The notes under the pieces: model-generated
The model's database searches: none
Told to the model about the DNA's origin: nothing
Seen by the model: only the letters and a program-made list of their open reading frames with translations
Shown: positions 25,053 through 35,674 of the stretch, in pieces
Position numbering within the stretch: the first letter of the stretch is position 1
Layout of the letters: each line of letters starts with the position of its first letter
Made by a program: the position numbers and the translations under genes
Source: CAZOJJ01 sp964580105
GTDB taxonomy: Bacteria > Bacteroidota > Rhodothermia > Rhodothermales > Rubricoccaceae
DNA length: 64,000 bases
Direction: 5' to 3'
Assembly (NCBI GenBank): GCA_964580105.1
Contig: CAZOJJ010000004.1
Location: 37,108-101,107 of the forward strand

Positions 25053-26318
25053 ATGGCAGGAGAGCATCCGAGCGACCCCGTTCGTCGCAACTTCGTGCTC
25101 AACGTGCTCGACGGCGCCGTCTTCGCCTTCGGCCTCAGCTTCGCGGCGCGGACGACCGTGCTGCCGCTCTTCGTCCAGCACCTCGGCGGCGGCAACCTCG
25201 CCGTCGGGCTCCTGCCCGTGCTCTGGACGCTCGGCTTCCATCTCCCCCAGCTCGCCATCGCCCACCACGCGGGGCAGGTCGCCTCCAAGAAGGGCCTCGT
25301 GCTGAGGACGGGTCTGGTTCAGCGATTGCCGTGGCTGCTGCTCGCCGTCGCCACGTTCCTGTGGCTCGGCAAGCTGCCGCCCGGGTGGGCGCTGGCGGTC
25401 TTCTTCGTCCTCTACACCCTCGCCGCCGTCGGCGGCAGTCTGAACCTGCCGGGGTGGTTCGACCTCACGGCGAAGCTGACGCCGGTGCGCCTGCGCGGCC
25501 GGCTCTTCGCGCTGCGGACCGTCCTCGGCTCGCTCCTCGGCGTCCTCGGGGGCGCGGTCGTGGCGGCCGTCCTCGCGCGGTCCCCTTCGACGGACGGCTT
25601 CGCGCTCCTGTTCGGGCTGGCGTTCGCCGTGATGGTGGGGTCGTACGCGATCCTCGCCCAGGTGAAGGAAGAGCGCGTGCCGGGCACGGTGCCGCCGGCC
25701 CGCCAGCCCTACCGCGCCTTCCTGCGGCGGCTCCCCGACATCCTCCGCCGCGACCGCAACTTCCGCCGCTTCCTCGTCGCTGATGCACTGCTCATTACGG
25801 CGGCGACGGCCGACGCCTTCTACACCGTCCACGCCTTCGAGCGCTTCCAACTTTCCGAGGCCTACGCCGGTACGTTCACCGTCGTGCTCATGGCGAGCGG
25901 GGCGGCCGGCAGTCTGGTCTTCGGCTACGTGGCCGACCGGATCGGGCACCGGCTCAACCTCGCGCTCACGGCCGCGACGACGCTGCTGGCCTGCCTGGCC
26001 GCCCTCTACGCCCCGACGCCGGGCATCTACCTGTTCGCCTTTGCCGGCTCCGCGCTCGCCCTCGGCCTCACCTCCATCTCGCGCCTGTCCATCATCGCCG
26101 AGCTGAGCGGGGAGGCCGAGCGGCCGACGTACGTTGCCCTCACGAACACGCTCACGGCGCCGTTCGCCCTCGCCGGTCTCCTCGGCGGCGCCCTCGCCGA
26201 CGCGTACGGCTACGAGGCCGTCTTCGTCGTGGCCGCCGCCCTCGCCTTCGTTGCGGCCCTGTGGCTGCTCCTGTTCGTCCGCGAGCCCCGACGGCTCGCC
26301 CCCGTCCTCGCCTCATGA
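25053..26318 (+). CDS. MFS transporter (12 TM)
   Basis: A 421-aa major facilitator protein with 12 predicted membrane segments. It begins NFVLNVLDGAVFAFGLSF and carries the loop-2/3 and loop-8/9 type motifs LVFGYVADRIGHR and FDLTAKLTPVRLRGRLFALR. The last segments end LWLLLFVREPRR. It overlaps the GH10 gene by ATGA, so the pair is coupled, suggesting export or import of the xylanase products. Open reading continues upstream to ATG 24933, but those 40 codons are repeat-like sequence with an inverted repeat around CGAACGGT and do not resemble an MFS N-terminus; ATG 25032 and 25041 are other options. Confidence 0.85.
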   Translation: MAGEHPSDPVRRNFVLNVLDGAVFAFGLSFAARTTVLPLFVQHLGGGNLAVGLLPVLWTLGFHLPQLAIAHHAGQVASKKGLVLRTGLVQRLPWLLLAVATFLWLGKLPPGWALAVFFVLYTLAAVGGSLNLPGWFDLTAKLTPVRLRGRLFALRTVLGSLLGVLGGAVVAAVLARSPSTDGFALLFGLAFAVMVGSYAILAQVKEERVPGTVPPARQPYRAFLRRLPDILRRDRNFRRFLVADALLITAATADAFYTVHAFERFQLSEAYAGTFTVVLMASGAAGSLVFGYVADRIGHRLNLALTAATTLLACLAALYAPTPGIYLFAFAGSALALGLTSISRLSIIAELSGEAERPTYVALTNTLTAPFALAGLLGGALADAYGYEAVFVVAAALAFVAALWLLLFVREPRRLAPVLAS

Positions 26319-27988
26319 GCCTGCTCCACCGCCGCGACTTCCTGCGGTCCGCCGCCCTCGGCGGGGCCGCCGCCGCCCTCGCGCCCGCCGCCTTTGCCGC
26401 GCCGACGGTCCTCACGCCGCGCCGCGTCCGCCCGCGCACCGAGGCGGGCACCCTCCGCTTCCGCCCGACCTTCGTACAGCGCGGTCCGGGGCCCCACCTC
26501 CTCGACTGGGCCTACGCGACCGACCCCAAGTGGGACGCCTTCCACTCCAACATCACGGTCTCGCCCGAGACCGGCGTCGTGATCTCCGACACCGAGGGGC
26601 ACGACCGCTTCGGCATCGACGTGCGCTGGCACGTGGAGGGGTTCGGCTACCTCTTCCTCACGGCCGACGGCGGGGGGGCGCACTACGCGCTCCCACCGGC
26701 CGGGCAGACGCGCGAACTGAACCTGAACCTGGAGCTGGCGAAGAGCCGCGTCCTCCGCAACCGCCGCCGCCTCGCGCAGCACGCGGCCGACGGCTACGTG
26801 CCCTCGCGCGAGGTCGAGGCCCTGCTCGCGCTCTCGGACGGCCTTTTCGAGGACGCCGAACGCGTGGCCGACCAGGCCCGGAAGGGGCGGCTCGCGCAGG
26901 ACGCCCTCCGCTACGCGCTCCTTGCCGCCGAGGCGCTGGAACTGGAGCAGGCGCGCCGCGCCATCGCCCGGCGCGGGCCGCGTGACTTCTTCCTCGGCTG
27001 CGACGCCCGGGCGTTCTACCAGATGGACCCCGACCGCTTCCTCGACCGCTTCGCCGAGGTCTTCGACTACGCCACCATCACGCACTACCTCACGATCGGC
27101 CACACCGGCGTGCCGGACTTCGAGCCCGTCGAGGGCGACAAGCGCTTCGACACGCGCGAGGCGCTCTTCCACAGGCTCCGCGGGCGCGGCATCACCGTAG
27201 AGGGGCGCCCGCTGTTCTACGCCTACCGCACCGTTACGCCCGACTGGCTGCGCTACAAGCGCTACGACGACCTCCTCCGCTACGTCGAGCGCCACGTGCG
27301 CGAGGTCGTCGGCCACTACGGCGACGGGATGTACGCCTGGGAGGTCGTCAACGAACTCCACGACTGGGCCAACGAGGTGCGGCTCTCGCCCGAGCAGACC
27401 GTCGAGCTGACCCGGCTCGCCTGCGACGTGGCCAAGGCGACGGCCCCGAACGTCCACCGCCTCATCAACAACTGCTGCCCCTTCGCCGAGTACGTCCAGC
27501 TCAAGACGTGGGGCGAACTCGACGCGACGTACCCGCAGCGGACACCCTGGGAGTTCATGCGCGACCTCGTGGACGCCGGGGTGGACTTCACGATCACGGG
27601 GCAGCAGATGTACTTCCCGTACCGCGACCTCCAGGACACCATCATGGCCGTCGAGCGGATGGCCGCGTTCGGGCGGCCCGTTCAGCTCACCGAGGTCGGC
27701 GTCACCTCCGGCCCCTCGCGCCGCACCCTCCTCGACGGTTCGCTCGACCTGCCCACCGAGCCGCCCGTCTGGCGCCGCCACTGGGACGAAGCGCTCCAGG
27801 CCGACTGGCTCGAAGCCGTCTACACCCTCGCGTACAGCAAGCCGTGGATCGAGGCGTGCAACTGGTACGACTTCCTCGACGGGACCTCGTGGCTCCCCAA
27901 CGGCGGGCTCGTGCGCGACGCGCAGGGTGAGCCCAAGCCGGCCTTCCACCGCCTCGCCACGCTCCGACAGGAGTGGGGACTGACGTAG
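26315..27988 (+). CDS. GH10 endo-1,4-beta-xylanase-like enzyme, Tat-type signal
   Basis: A 557-aa protein. The N-terminus HRRDFLRSAALGG is a twin-arginine signal with hydrophobic Ala/Gly stretch ending AAFAAP. Residues about 60-210 are a non-catalytic region, perhaps a CBM-like sandwich. The GH10 barrel has YAWEVVNELHDW with acid/base Glu347 and VQLTEVGVTS with nucleophile Glu460, and the classical ITGQQMYFPY and EACNWYDFLDG blocks. It should act outside the cytoplasm on xylan or xylo-oligosaccharides. The stop TAG (27986-27988) is made by the start of a REP-like palindrome. A broken copy of its 5' end lies just downstream. Confidence 0.85.
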   Translation: MSLLHRRDFLRSAALGGAAAALAPAAFAAPTVLTPRRVRPRTEAGTLRFRPTFVQRGPGPHLLDWAYATDPKWDAFHSNITVSPETGVVISDTEGHDRFGIDVRWHVEGFGYLFLTADGGGAHYALPPAGQTRELNLNLELAKSRVLRNRRRLAQHAADGYVPSREVEALLALSDGLFEDAERVADQARKGRLAQDALRYALLAAEALELEQARRAIARRGPRDFFLGCDARAFYQMDPDRFLDRFAEVFDYATITHYLTIGHTGVPDFEPVEGDKRFDTREALFHRLRGRGITVEGRPLFYAYRTVTPDWLRYKRYDDLLRYVERHVREVVGHYGDGMYAWEVVNELHDWANEVRLSPEQTVELTRLACDVAKATAPNVHRLINNCCPFAEYVQLKTWGELDATYPQRTPWEFMRDLVDAGVDFTITGQQMYFPYRDLQDTIMAVERMAAFGRPVQLTEVGVTSGPSRRTLLDGSLDLPTEPPVWRRHWDEALQADWLEAVYTLAYSKPWIEACNWYDFLDGTSWLPNGGLVRDAQGEPKPAFHRLATLRQEWGLT

Positions 27989-28011
27989 AACACGGCGCGC
28001 CATGTTCCTAC
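27985..28011. repeat. REP-like palindrome with GGCGCGCC core (copy 2)
   Basis: GTAGAACACGGCGCGCC followed by ATGTTCCTAC forms a near-perfect palindrome related to the 28-bp element at 16817-16844. Its second to fourth bases supply the TAG stop codon of the GH10 gene, so insertion may have set the present C-terminus of the enzyme. Confidence 0.65.
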
Positions 28012-28076
28012 GACCCCGGGGATCTGTCGCGCCCTCGGACACCATCATGACGAACCGCCGCCGCTTCCTCAAGCAG

Positions 28077-28146
28077 GCCGCCCTCGGAGGCGCCGCCCTC
28101 GGAGGCGCCGCCCTCGGAGGCGCCGCCCTCGGAGGCGCCGCCCTCG
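28077..28146 (+). repeat. 15-bp tandem repeat, at least 4.7 copies, running into gap
   Basis: Unit GCCGCCCTCGGAGGC, encoding AALGG, repeats four times plus ten bases and then meets the N run; bases GAGGC after the gap look like the end of another unit. The repeat extends the hydrophobic part of a Tat signal. The array probably caused the assembly break. Confidence 0.85.
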
Positions 28147-28246
28147 NNNNNNNNNNNNNNNNNNNNNNNNNNNNNNNNNNNNNNNNNNNNNNNNNNNNNN
28201 NNNNNNNNNNNNNNNNNNNNNNNNNNNNNNNNNNNNNNNNNNNNNN
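28147..28246. other. Assembly gap (100 N)
   Basis: Exactly 100 N, the conventional size for a gap of unknown length. It is flanked on both sides by the same 15-bp repeat, so the missing sequence is likely further repeat copies, possibly with more of the gene. Confidence 0.95.
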
Positions 28247-28616
28247 GAGGCTCCGCGCTCGCCCTCGCGCCCGCCGCGCCGACGGCCCTCACGCCGCGCC
28301 GCGTCCGCCCGCGCACCGAGGCGGGCACCCCCTCCGCTTCCGCCCGCACTACGTCCAGGAAGGGCGCGGCCCCTACTTCCTCCGTTCGGCCTCGGCCGTG
28401 ACGAGTGCTTCGGTGTCGTCGGCGAGTCCGCGTCCGGGGTCGGCGCCACCATAGGCAGGTTAGGGCGCGTAGAGATTGATGAGGAAGGACGCGGTCCTCT
28501 TGGCTTGGTACGATAGATGCTGGAAACGCTGGGGAAAACCCTGACCGTCCTGATGCGGGAGCCGAGGCGCCTCATCACCGGCCGGTCTGCGCTCGGTTTC
28601 CTGAGGCGTTTCGAGA

Positions 28617-30766
<2,150 letters not shown>

Positions 30767-30770
<4 letters not shown>

Positions 30771-31741
30771 CGGCCCTCGAACGCCACCCGCTGGAGGAGA
30801 AAGCGGGACGAGCGCGCGGCTCCGGGGTCGAAGAGCTCTTCCAGCCTCGCGTTGAGGACGAAGACGGTGCCGCCGGCACGCGTAGCCGTGGTGGGAAAGG
30901 GGAGCACGGAGGGCACGCTCGCCACGGGCGAAGCGGAGTACCAGCCGTCGTCGCTGCGGAGGAGGAGCGTGTGGTCCTGCCCCTCGTTCTGGACGACGAC
31001 GAGCGAGGCGGCGTCGAGGAGCACGAGGCCGTCGGCACCCACGAGCGGCGCGGGGAGGGCAACGGGCTCGACGTGGGACGGATCGTCGAGGTCCACGCGG
31101 AAGAGACGCCCGCTTTCCGAATGCGCCACGAGCAGAGAGCCGCCGGGATGCACGGCCACGCCGTTGAGGCCGACGCCCTCGCTCGCGAACGCGTCGTCGT
31201 GCGCGAAGACCGCCGCCTCACCCTCCGGCGTCACGCGGTAGATCATCCCGGCGAAACTGTCGGTGACGTAGGCGGTGCCGTCGGCGTCGAGGGCGAGGTC
31301 GTTGGCGTGGTGGCGGCCGGGTGCGAGGCCGTCGAGCGCGATGTAGTCGAGGAGCGTGCCCGTGCCGAGGTCGTACACCGCCAGCCCGGCCTGGCGCTCC
31401 CGCGTCGCCTCCGACGAACGTTCGCCCACACCGAGGTCGCCGCCCACGACGAGGAGCCTTCCCCGCGCCGCGTCCACGGCAACGCCCTGCGTCGAGACGA
31501 GCGGCCCGGCCTCGGCAAACGGCCGGTACGTCCCGCCCGGCGCAACGCGCCCGACGGTCCCGAGGCGGAGGGAGCTGACGAAGAAGCCGCCCGTGGCCGG
31601 GTCGAAGGCGACGCCCTCGGGGTAGAGCGCGGGCGCGGTGAACGCTACGTCTCCGCGGGGGGCGGGCGGCGCGGGTCTCGGTGCGCAGGACGACAGCGCG
31701 AGGGCGGCGAGAGCGCCGAGCAGCGGAGTGAGAGCCGTCAT
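30767..31741 (-). CDS. SMP-30/gluconolactonase-like beta-propeller lipoprotein
   Basis: A 324-aa lipoprotein: hydrophobic leader with lipobox ALSSC (Cys19). The mature part has propeller repeats of SMP-30/strictosidine-synthase type: YPEGVAFDPATGGFFVSSL, STQGVAVDAARGRLLVVGG, HHANDLALDADGTAYVTDSF, LNGVAVHPGGSLLVAHSESG. Such proteins are Ca-dependent lactonases or binding propellers. Its ATG overlaps the stop of the PIG-L gene, forming a two-gene operon diverging from the 3-keto-glycoside locus, where a periplasmic lactonase acting on an oxidised sugar would make sense (inference). Its stop shares CTAG with the convergent histidine kinase gene. Confidence 0.75.
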
Positions 31742-32643
31742 CGCCACGGGTTCTCGGCGAGGCGGGCGAAGAGGGCGGCGGTCTCGTCCAGCCGCTCCGG
31801 GTCGTTGGCGGCGAAGAACCAGTAGAACTCGACGTCGCCGCGGTTGAAGTAGCCCGCGAGGTCGCCCTGCGACTTGTGCTCGGCCAGCGCCCAGTTCGCG
31901 ACGAGGTGGTAGTCGACCACGCCGTCCTCCTCCATCGGCTGGCGGCGGTCGAAGCGGAAGACGGGCGCGGCGGGGTCCACGGCCGTGATCGGGTAGCCGT
32001 CGAGTCCGGTGAAGGGATACGGCGGCGCATCCGGCGAGGGGAGGGCCTCGGCGTCGGCGAAGTCGGCCCCGAGGACGACGGGGCGGGCGTCGGCGGGGAG
32101 GGCGGCGGCGGCTTCGAGGGCGAGAATCGTCGCGGCCTTGTGATGGCCGTGCGTTTCCGGCGTGGGGAGGAGGCCGAGGACGATCTCGTAGCGCCCGCGC
32201 CGCATGAGGGCGCCCAGGCTGTCGCGCACGGCGCCCGCGTCCCAGACGTGCTGGAGGACGGTGTCGACGTCGGTCGTGTAGGCGTGGTCGAAGGCGTCGA
32301 GGAAGTAGAGCGCGCGGAGGCCGAGAATGCGGGCGGCGCCCCGCAGCTCCGCCTTGCGGATGGCCGGGAGGTTCTGCCGCGCGGCCTCCTCGAAGTGCAG
32401 CGGCACGCCGTAGTACGCCTCGCCGATCATGGCGTAGTGGAAGCCGCCGCCGCCGTCGGTGACGAGCGCGAGGTCCACGTGCGCACCGAGGGTGTGGGTG
32501 AGCTTGTAGAGCGCCCCGGCCATGAGCGTCTCGTCGTCGGGATGCGCCGTCACGACGAGGACGGTGGGCGGGTCGGCCGGCTGCGCCTCGGCGAGCGGGG
32601 CGAGGAGGCCGAGGAGAAACGCGAGGGGGAGGCAACGGCGCAT
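31738..32643 (-). CDS. Exported PIG-L/LmbE-family deacetylase
   Basis: A 301-aa protein with signal peptide ending AEAQ (about residue 21). The PIG-L zinc motif is TAHPDDE (His34, Asp36/37), with the third ligand region PETHGHHKAA. Family members remove N-acetyl groups from amino sugars or related conjugates with zinc. Being exported, it should act on a periplasmic glycan or sugar conjugate. It is the first gene of the minus-strand pair and shares a 115-bp divergent promoter region, with an operator-like palindrome, with the DUF1080 gene. Confidence 0.85.
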   Translation of the reverse strand: MRRCLPLAFLLGLLAPLAEAQPADPPTVLVVTAHPDDETLMAGALYKLTHTLGAHVDLALVTDGGGGFHYAMIGEAYYGVPLHFEEAARQNLPAIRKAELRGAARILGLRALYFLDAFDHAYTTDVDTVLQHVWDAGAVRDSLGALMRRGRYEIVLGLLPTPETHGHHKAATILALEAAAALPADARPVVLGADFADAEALPSPDAPPYPFTGLDGYPITAVDPAAPVFRFDRRQPMEEDGVVDYHLVANWALAEHKSQGDLAGYFNRGDVEFYWFFAANDPERLDETAALFARLAENPWR

Positions 32644-32689
32644 CGGGACAAAAGTGGCGGAGGGAGGGCGGCAGATCCGGGCGGTCTGC

Positions 32690-32697
32690 TATCTTCG
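32690..32697 (+). promoter_or_regulatory. Candidate -7 promoter element of the DUF1080 operon
   Basis: TATCTTCG at 32690-32697 resembles the Bacteroidota -7 box TAnnTTTG. It lies 3 bp upstream of an operator-like palindrome, the same arrangement as at the GH42 gene. No convincing -33 element is visible. The identical octamer stands upstream of the DUF4105 gene on the other strand. Confidence 0.4.
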
Positions 32698-32700
32698 GGC

Positions 32701-32718
32701 GGCGCAAACGTATGCGCA
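32701..32718. promoter_or_regulatory. LacI-type operator-like palindrome (site 3)
   Basis: GGCGCAAACGTATGCGCA matches 16 of 18 positions of the perfect palindrome at the GH42 gene. It lies in the 115-bp region between the divergent PIG-L and DUF1080 genes and just after a candidate -7 box, so it could control one or both directions. Confidence 0.65.
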
Positions 32719-32758
32719 GGCGGTGCGGTCCGTCCACCCCTTTCCTCGATTCCCGCCC

Positions 32759-33496
32759 ATGTCCTCGCTCGCAGCTTCCCGCTCCTTCGTCCTCGGCAGC
32801 ATCCTCGTCCTCCTCGCCGGATGCACGCCGCCGCACCCGGCCGACGTCCCGGCCGACGTCCCGGCCGACGTCCCGGCCGACGTCCCGGCCGAGGCCGGCG
32901 ACGACTGGACCGACCTCACCGATCCCCGCCACTGGCGCGCCTACGGCTCCGACGCCTTCCCCGAAGCCGGCTGGGTGATGGAAGACGGCGCCCTCGCCCT
33001 AACGATGGAGGGCGGCGGCGACATCGTCACGCGCGAGTCGTACGCCGACTTCGAGCTGGTGCTGGAGTGGCGGGTGGCGCCCTGCGGCAACAGCGGCATC
33101 TTCTACCGCGGCGGCGACGAGAGCCGCGACTACATCTGGGAGACGGCCATCGAAATGCAGGTGCTCGACGATGCCTGCCACCCGGACCGCGAGTTTCCCT
33201 CCCACCGGGCCGGCGCCGTCTACGACCTCTACGTCCCCGCCGAGGACGTCGTCCGCCCCGCCGGCGAGTGGAACGAGGCCCGCATCCTCGCCGACGGGCC
33301 GCACGTGGAGCACTGGCTCAACGGCGTCAAGATCGCCGAGTACGAGCAGGGCAGCGACGACTGGAACGCGCGCGTGGCGGCGAGCAAGTTCAACGCGATG
33401 CCGGGGTTCGGGACGCACTCGGCCGGGCCCATCGGGCTGCAGGACCACGGCGACCTCGTGTGGTACCGTCACATCCGCATCCGCCCGCTGAGCTGA
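32759..33496 (+). CDS. DUF1080 / 3-keto-disaccharide hydrolase-family lipoprotein
   Basis: A 245-aa lipoprotein (lipobox VLLAGC, Cys22). A linker of four PADV units (12-bp DNA repeat) follows. The rest is a single DUF1080 jelly-roll (PF06439): WTDLTDPRHWRAYG, DFELVLEWRVAPCGNSGIFYRG, IWETAIEMQVLDD, HVEHWLNGVKIAEYEQG and GPIGLQDHGDLVWYRHIRIRPL. Proteins of this family hydrolyse or eliminate 3-keto-glycosides after oxidation of the C3 hydroxyl. It starts the operon that also encodes a transporter, a GMC oxidoreductase pair, an oxidoreductase and an isomerase, which fits that pathway. Probable location: outer leaflet of inner membrane or inner leaflet of outer membrane. Confidence 0.85.
   Translation: MSSLAASRSFVLGSILVLLAGCTPPHPADVPADVPADVPADVPAEAGDDWTDLTDPRHWRAYGSDAFPEAGWVMEDGALALTMEGGGDIVTRESYADFELVLEWRVAPCGNSGIFYRGGDESRDYIWETAIEMQVLDDACHPDREFPSHRAGAVYDLYVPAEDVVRPAGEWNEARILADGPHVEHWLNGVKIAEYEQGSDDWNARVAASKFNAMPGFGTHSAGPIGLQDHGDLVWYRHIRIRPLS
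32837..32884 (+). repeat. 4 x 12-bp tandem repeat in DUF1080 linker
   Basis: Unit CCGGCCGACGTC repeats four times without change and encodes Pro-Ala-Asp-Val units between the lipidated cysteine and the folded domain. Copy number would set linker length. Confidence 0.85.
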
Positions 33497-33510
33497 CGCC
33501 GTCCTGAAAT

Positions 33511-33538
33511 GGAGGGACACGGTGCGCCACGTCCCTAG
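33511..33538. repeat. REP-like palindrome with GGtGCGCC core (copy 3)
   Basis: GGAGGGACACGGTGCGCCACGTCCCTAG is a degenerate relative of the 28-bp palindrome at 16817. It sits in the 57-bp spacer between the DUF1080 and MFS genes. Confidence 0.55.
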
Positions 33539-33553
33539 CCGCCCCATCGCGCC

Positions 33554-34846
33554 ATGAATCGTTTGCCGACCGCCCGCCTGAGCCTGATGATGTTCCTCCA
33601 GTTCTTCGTCTGGGGGGCGTGGTACACCACCGTCGCCGTCTACATGACGAGCGCGGGGATGGCCGACCTCACGCACTGGCCCTACACCGTCAACCCCATC
33701 GCCGCCATCGCGGCGCCGTTCTTCCTCGGGCTCGTGGCCGACCGCTACTTCGCCACCGAGCGCGTGCTGGGCGTGCTCCACCTCCTCGGCGGGATCGTCA
33801 TGCTCGCCGCCCCCTCGGTCTCGGCGAACCCGACGCTGTTCATCCTCCTGCTCCTCGTCTACAACCTCTGCTACATGCCCACGCTGGGGCTCTCGAACGC
33901 GCTCGCCTTCCACCACATCCGCGACCAGGAGAAGCAGTTCCCGATGATCCGCGTGTTCGGGACCGTCGGCTGGATCGTGGCCGGGCTGTTCGTCTCGTTC
34001 GCCCTCGTCGCCTTCGTGGCGGGCGACGTGCGGCCCGAGGCGACGGCGCTCCCGCTCTACACGACGGGCGTGGCGAGCCTGCTCCTCGGCGCCTACGCAT
34101 TCACGCTCCCCCACACGCCGCCGCCGGCGGCCGGGCAACGCGCCACCGTCGGCAGCATCGTCGGCGTTGACGCCCTGCGGCAGCTCGGGAGCCGCCCGTT
34201 CTACGTCTTCCTCGTCGCCTCCTTCCTCATCTCGATTCCGCTCGCGGCGTATTACAACTTCACGCAGCTCTTCCTCGGCGCCACCGGCTTCGAGAACATC
34301 GCCGCGACGCAGACCCTCGGGCAGGCGTCGGAGGTCGGCTTCATGCTGCTGATGCCGTTCTTCTTCCGCCGTCTCGGCGTGAAGTGGATGCTGCTGGTGG
34401 GGATGGGGGCGTGGGTGCTCCGCTACGTGCTCTTCGCCCTGGCCGCGCCGGCGTCGGTGACGTGGATGATCCTCACGGGCATCGCGCTCCACGGCATCTG
34501 CTACGACTTCTTCTTCGTGACGGGGCAGATCTACGTGGACAAGAAGTCCACCGCGGCCATCCGCGGGCAGGCGCAGGGGATGCTCGTGCTCGTGACCTAC
34601 GGCGTCGGCATGCTCATCGGCGCGCAGGTGGCGGGCAACGTCTACAACCGGTTCCTCGGCGGGGCCGAGGGGCTCACGCTCGGCCAGTGGCAGGACTTCT
34701 GGTACCTCCCCGCCGCCTTCGCCGCCGTCGTCGCGGTCTTCTTCGCGCTGACGTTCCGCGACCGCGTCCGGCCCGACGAGGCCGACGTGAGCGAGCAGGC
34801 CGCCGTCGCCACCGAGGCGGGAATGCCCGCGCCGCCTGCCGCCTGA
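33554..34846 (+). CDS. MFS transporter, nucleoside:H+ symporter (NupG)-like
   Basis: A 430-aa, 12-TM major facilitator protein similar to the NupG/XapB family often found in Bacteroidota sugar loci. It opens ARLSLMMFLQFFVWGAWYTT, the family hallmark, and carries MPTLGLSNALAFHH, VFGTVGWIVAGL and ITGIALHGICYDFFFVTGQIYVD-type blocks (TGIALHGICYDFFF). Given the neighbours, it more likely moves an oxidised or released monosaccharide across the inner membrane than a nucleoside; this is inference. It ends 3 bp before the next gene, so they are co-transcribed. Confidence 0.85.
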   Translation: MNRLPTARLSLMMFLQFFVWGAWYTTVAVYMTSAGMADLTHWPYTVNPIAAIAAPFFLGLVADRYFATERVLGVLHLLGGIVMLAAPSVSANPTLFILLLLVYNLCYMPTLGLSNALAFHHIRDQEKQFPMIRVFGTVGWIVAGLFVSFALVAFVAGDVRPEATALPLYTTGVASLLLGAYAFTLPHTPPPAAGQRATVGSIVGVDALRQLGSRPFYVFLVASFLISIPLAAYYNFTQLFLGATGFENIAATQTLGQASEVGFMLLMPFFFRRLGVKWMLLVGMGAWVLRYVLFALAAPASVTWMILTGIALHGICYDFFFVTGQIYVDKKSTAAIRGQAQGMLVLVTYGVGMLIGAQVAGNVYNRFLGGAEGLTLGQWQDFWYLPAAFAAVVAVFFALTFRDRVRPDEADVSEQAAVATEAGMPAPPAA

Positions 34847-34849
34847 GTC

Positions 34850-35542
34850 ATGCACGACGCCATCACCCGCCGCGCCGCCCTCGCCCGCCTCGGGCTCCTC
34901 GCCGGCGCCGCCCTCTCGGCCTCGACGGTTTCGGCGCTCCTCGGCGGCTGCCGCGCCGAGCCGTCGGCGGACTTCGCCTACCGCGTCCTCGACGCCGATG
35001 AGCAGGCGCTCACGGAGACGCTCGTGGACCTCATCATCCCCGACACCGACACCCCCGGCGCCCGCGCCGCCGGCGTCCCGCAGTTCATCGACACGATGCT
35101 GGCCGACTGGATGGACGACGGCGAGCGCGCCCGCTTCCTCGCCGGGCTGGCCGACGTGGACGCCCGCGCGCAGGCCGCCCACGGCGCCCGCTTCCTCGAC
35201 CTCGACGCCGCGCAGCAGACGGCGATCCTGGAAGTGCTCGACCGCGAGGCGTTCCCTCCCTACGAAGAGCCGCCCGCCGAGACCGAGGCCGACGAGGCCG
35301 CCGCCGCGAGCACCCAGGGCGGCACGGCCGCGATGGAGGAGGGGGCCGAGCAGGAAGCCGGGCAGGTCGAGCCGCCCGCCGAGGAGCCTCCGCCTCCGTT
35401 CTTCAGCCAGCTCAAAGAGCTCACCGTCGCGGGCTACTACACCTCCGAGGTCGGCGCCACGCAGGAACTCCACTGGAATCCCGCCCCCGGCGAGTACCGC
35501 CCCGACGTCCCGCTCGCTGAGGTCGGCCGCACCTGGGCATGA
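34850..35542 (+). CDS. Gluconate 2-dehydrogenase subunit 3-family protein (GMC partner)
   Basis: A 230-aa protein of the Gluconate_2-dh3 family (PF13618). The N-terminus ITRRAALARLGLLAGAAL is a twin-arginine signal ending LLGGC, so it may be Tat-exported and lipidated. The family core is DADEQALTETLVDLIIPDTDTPGARAAGVPQFID ( first half ) and FFSQLKELTVAGYYTSEVG; between them is an acidic Glu/Ala/Pro-rich insert of about 60 residues (285-400 bp into the gene onward) unusual in length. It serves as partner or chaperone subunit of the GMC flavoprotein encoded next. Confidence 0.88.
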   Translation: MHDAITRRAALARLGLLAGAALSASTVSALLGGCRAEPSADFAYRVLDADEQALTETLVDLIIPDTDTPGARAAGVPQFIDTMLADWMDDGERARFLAGLADVDARAQAAHGARFLDLDAAQQTAILEVLDREAFPPYEEPPAETEADEAAAASTQGGTAAMEEGAEQEAGQVEPPAEEPPPPFFSQLKELTVAGYYTSEVGATQELHWNPAPGEYRPDVPLAEVGRTWA

Positions 35543-35558
35543 ACCGAACCCTCTCAAC

Positions 35559-35668
35559 GTGTCGTCCTGTGCGGAGCGAGGGGTCTGGCTCCGGAATGAC
35601 GGTGGGGTGCGCCGGCTACCGGCGTTCCGGAAGCCGACCCTTCGTCGCTGCACTCCTCAGGACGACAC
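35559..35668. repeat. Inverted-repeat element, family 2 (copy E)
   Basis: A 110-bp element with perfect 11-bp ends GTGTCGTCCTG and CAGGACGACAC. The interior shares GGAGCGAGGG and GGCTACCGGCG with the element at 21635-21741. It lies between the two subunit genes of the GMC dehydrogenase, adding a potential hairpin that could lower or uncouple expression of the second. Confidence 0.65.
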
Positions 35669-35674
35669 TATAGG

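Larger units (their letters stand above)
28047..28454 (+). pseudogene. Broken duplicate of the GH10 xylanase 5' end, interrupted by assembly gap
   Basis: ATG 28047 opens MTNRRRFLKQAALGGAALGG, a twin-arginine signal like that of the upstream GH10. After the gap, LTPRRVRPRTEAGT is identical to residues of that enzyme, and then two extra C bases shift the frame: the match LRFRPHYVQEGRGPYFL continues in another frame before an unrelated tail and a stop. No barrel is present. So this is a truncated, frameshifted duplicate (about 90 residues of similarity). The 100-N gap sits in a 15-bp tandem repeat within the signal region, so the number of repeats is unknown; the shift lies outside the gap and is not explained by it. 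Confidence 0.7.

Noticed and set aside
28455..28616. Small gene upstream of the histidine kinase
   Set aside because: Short frames here show no conserved pattern, no start context and lie in mixed-composition spacer.
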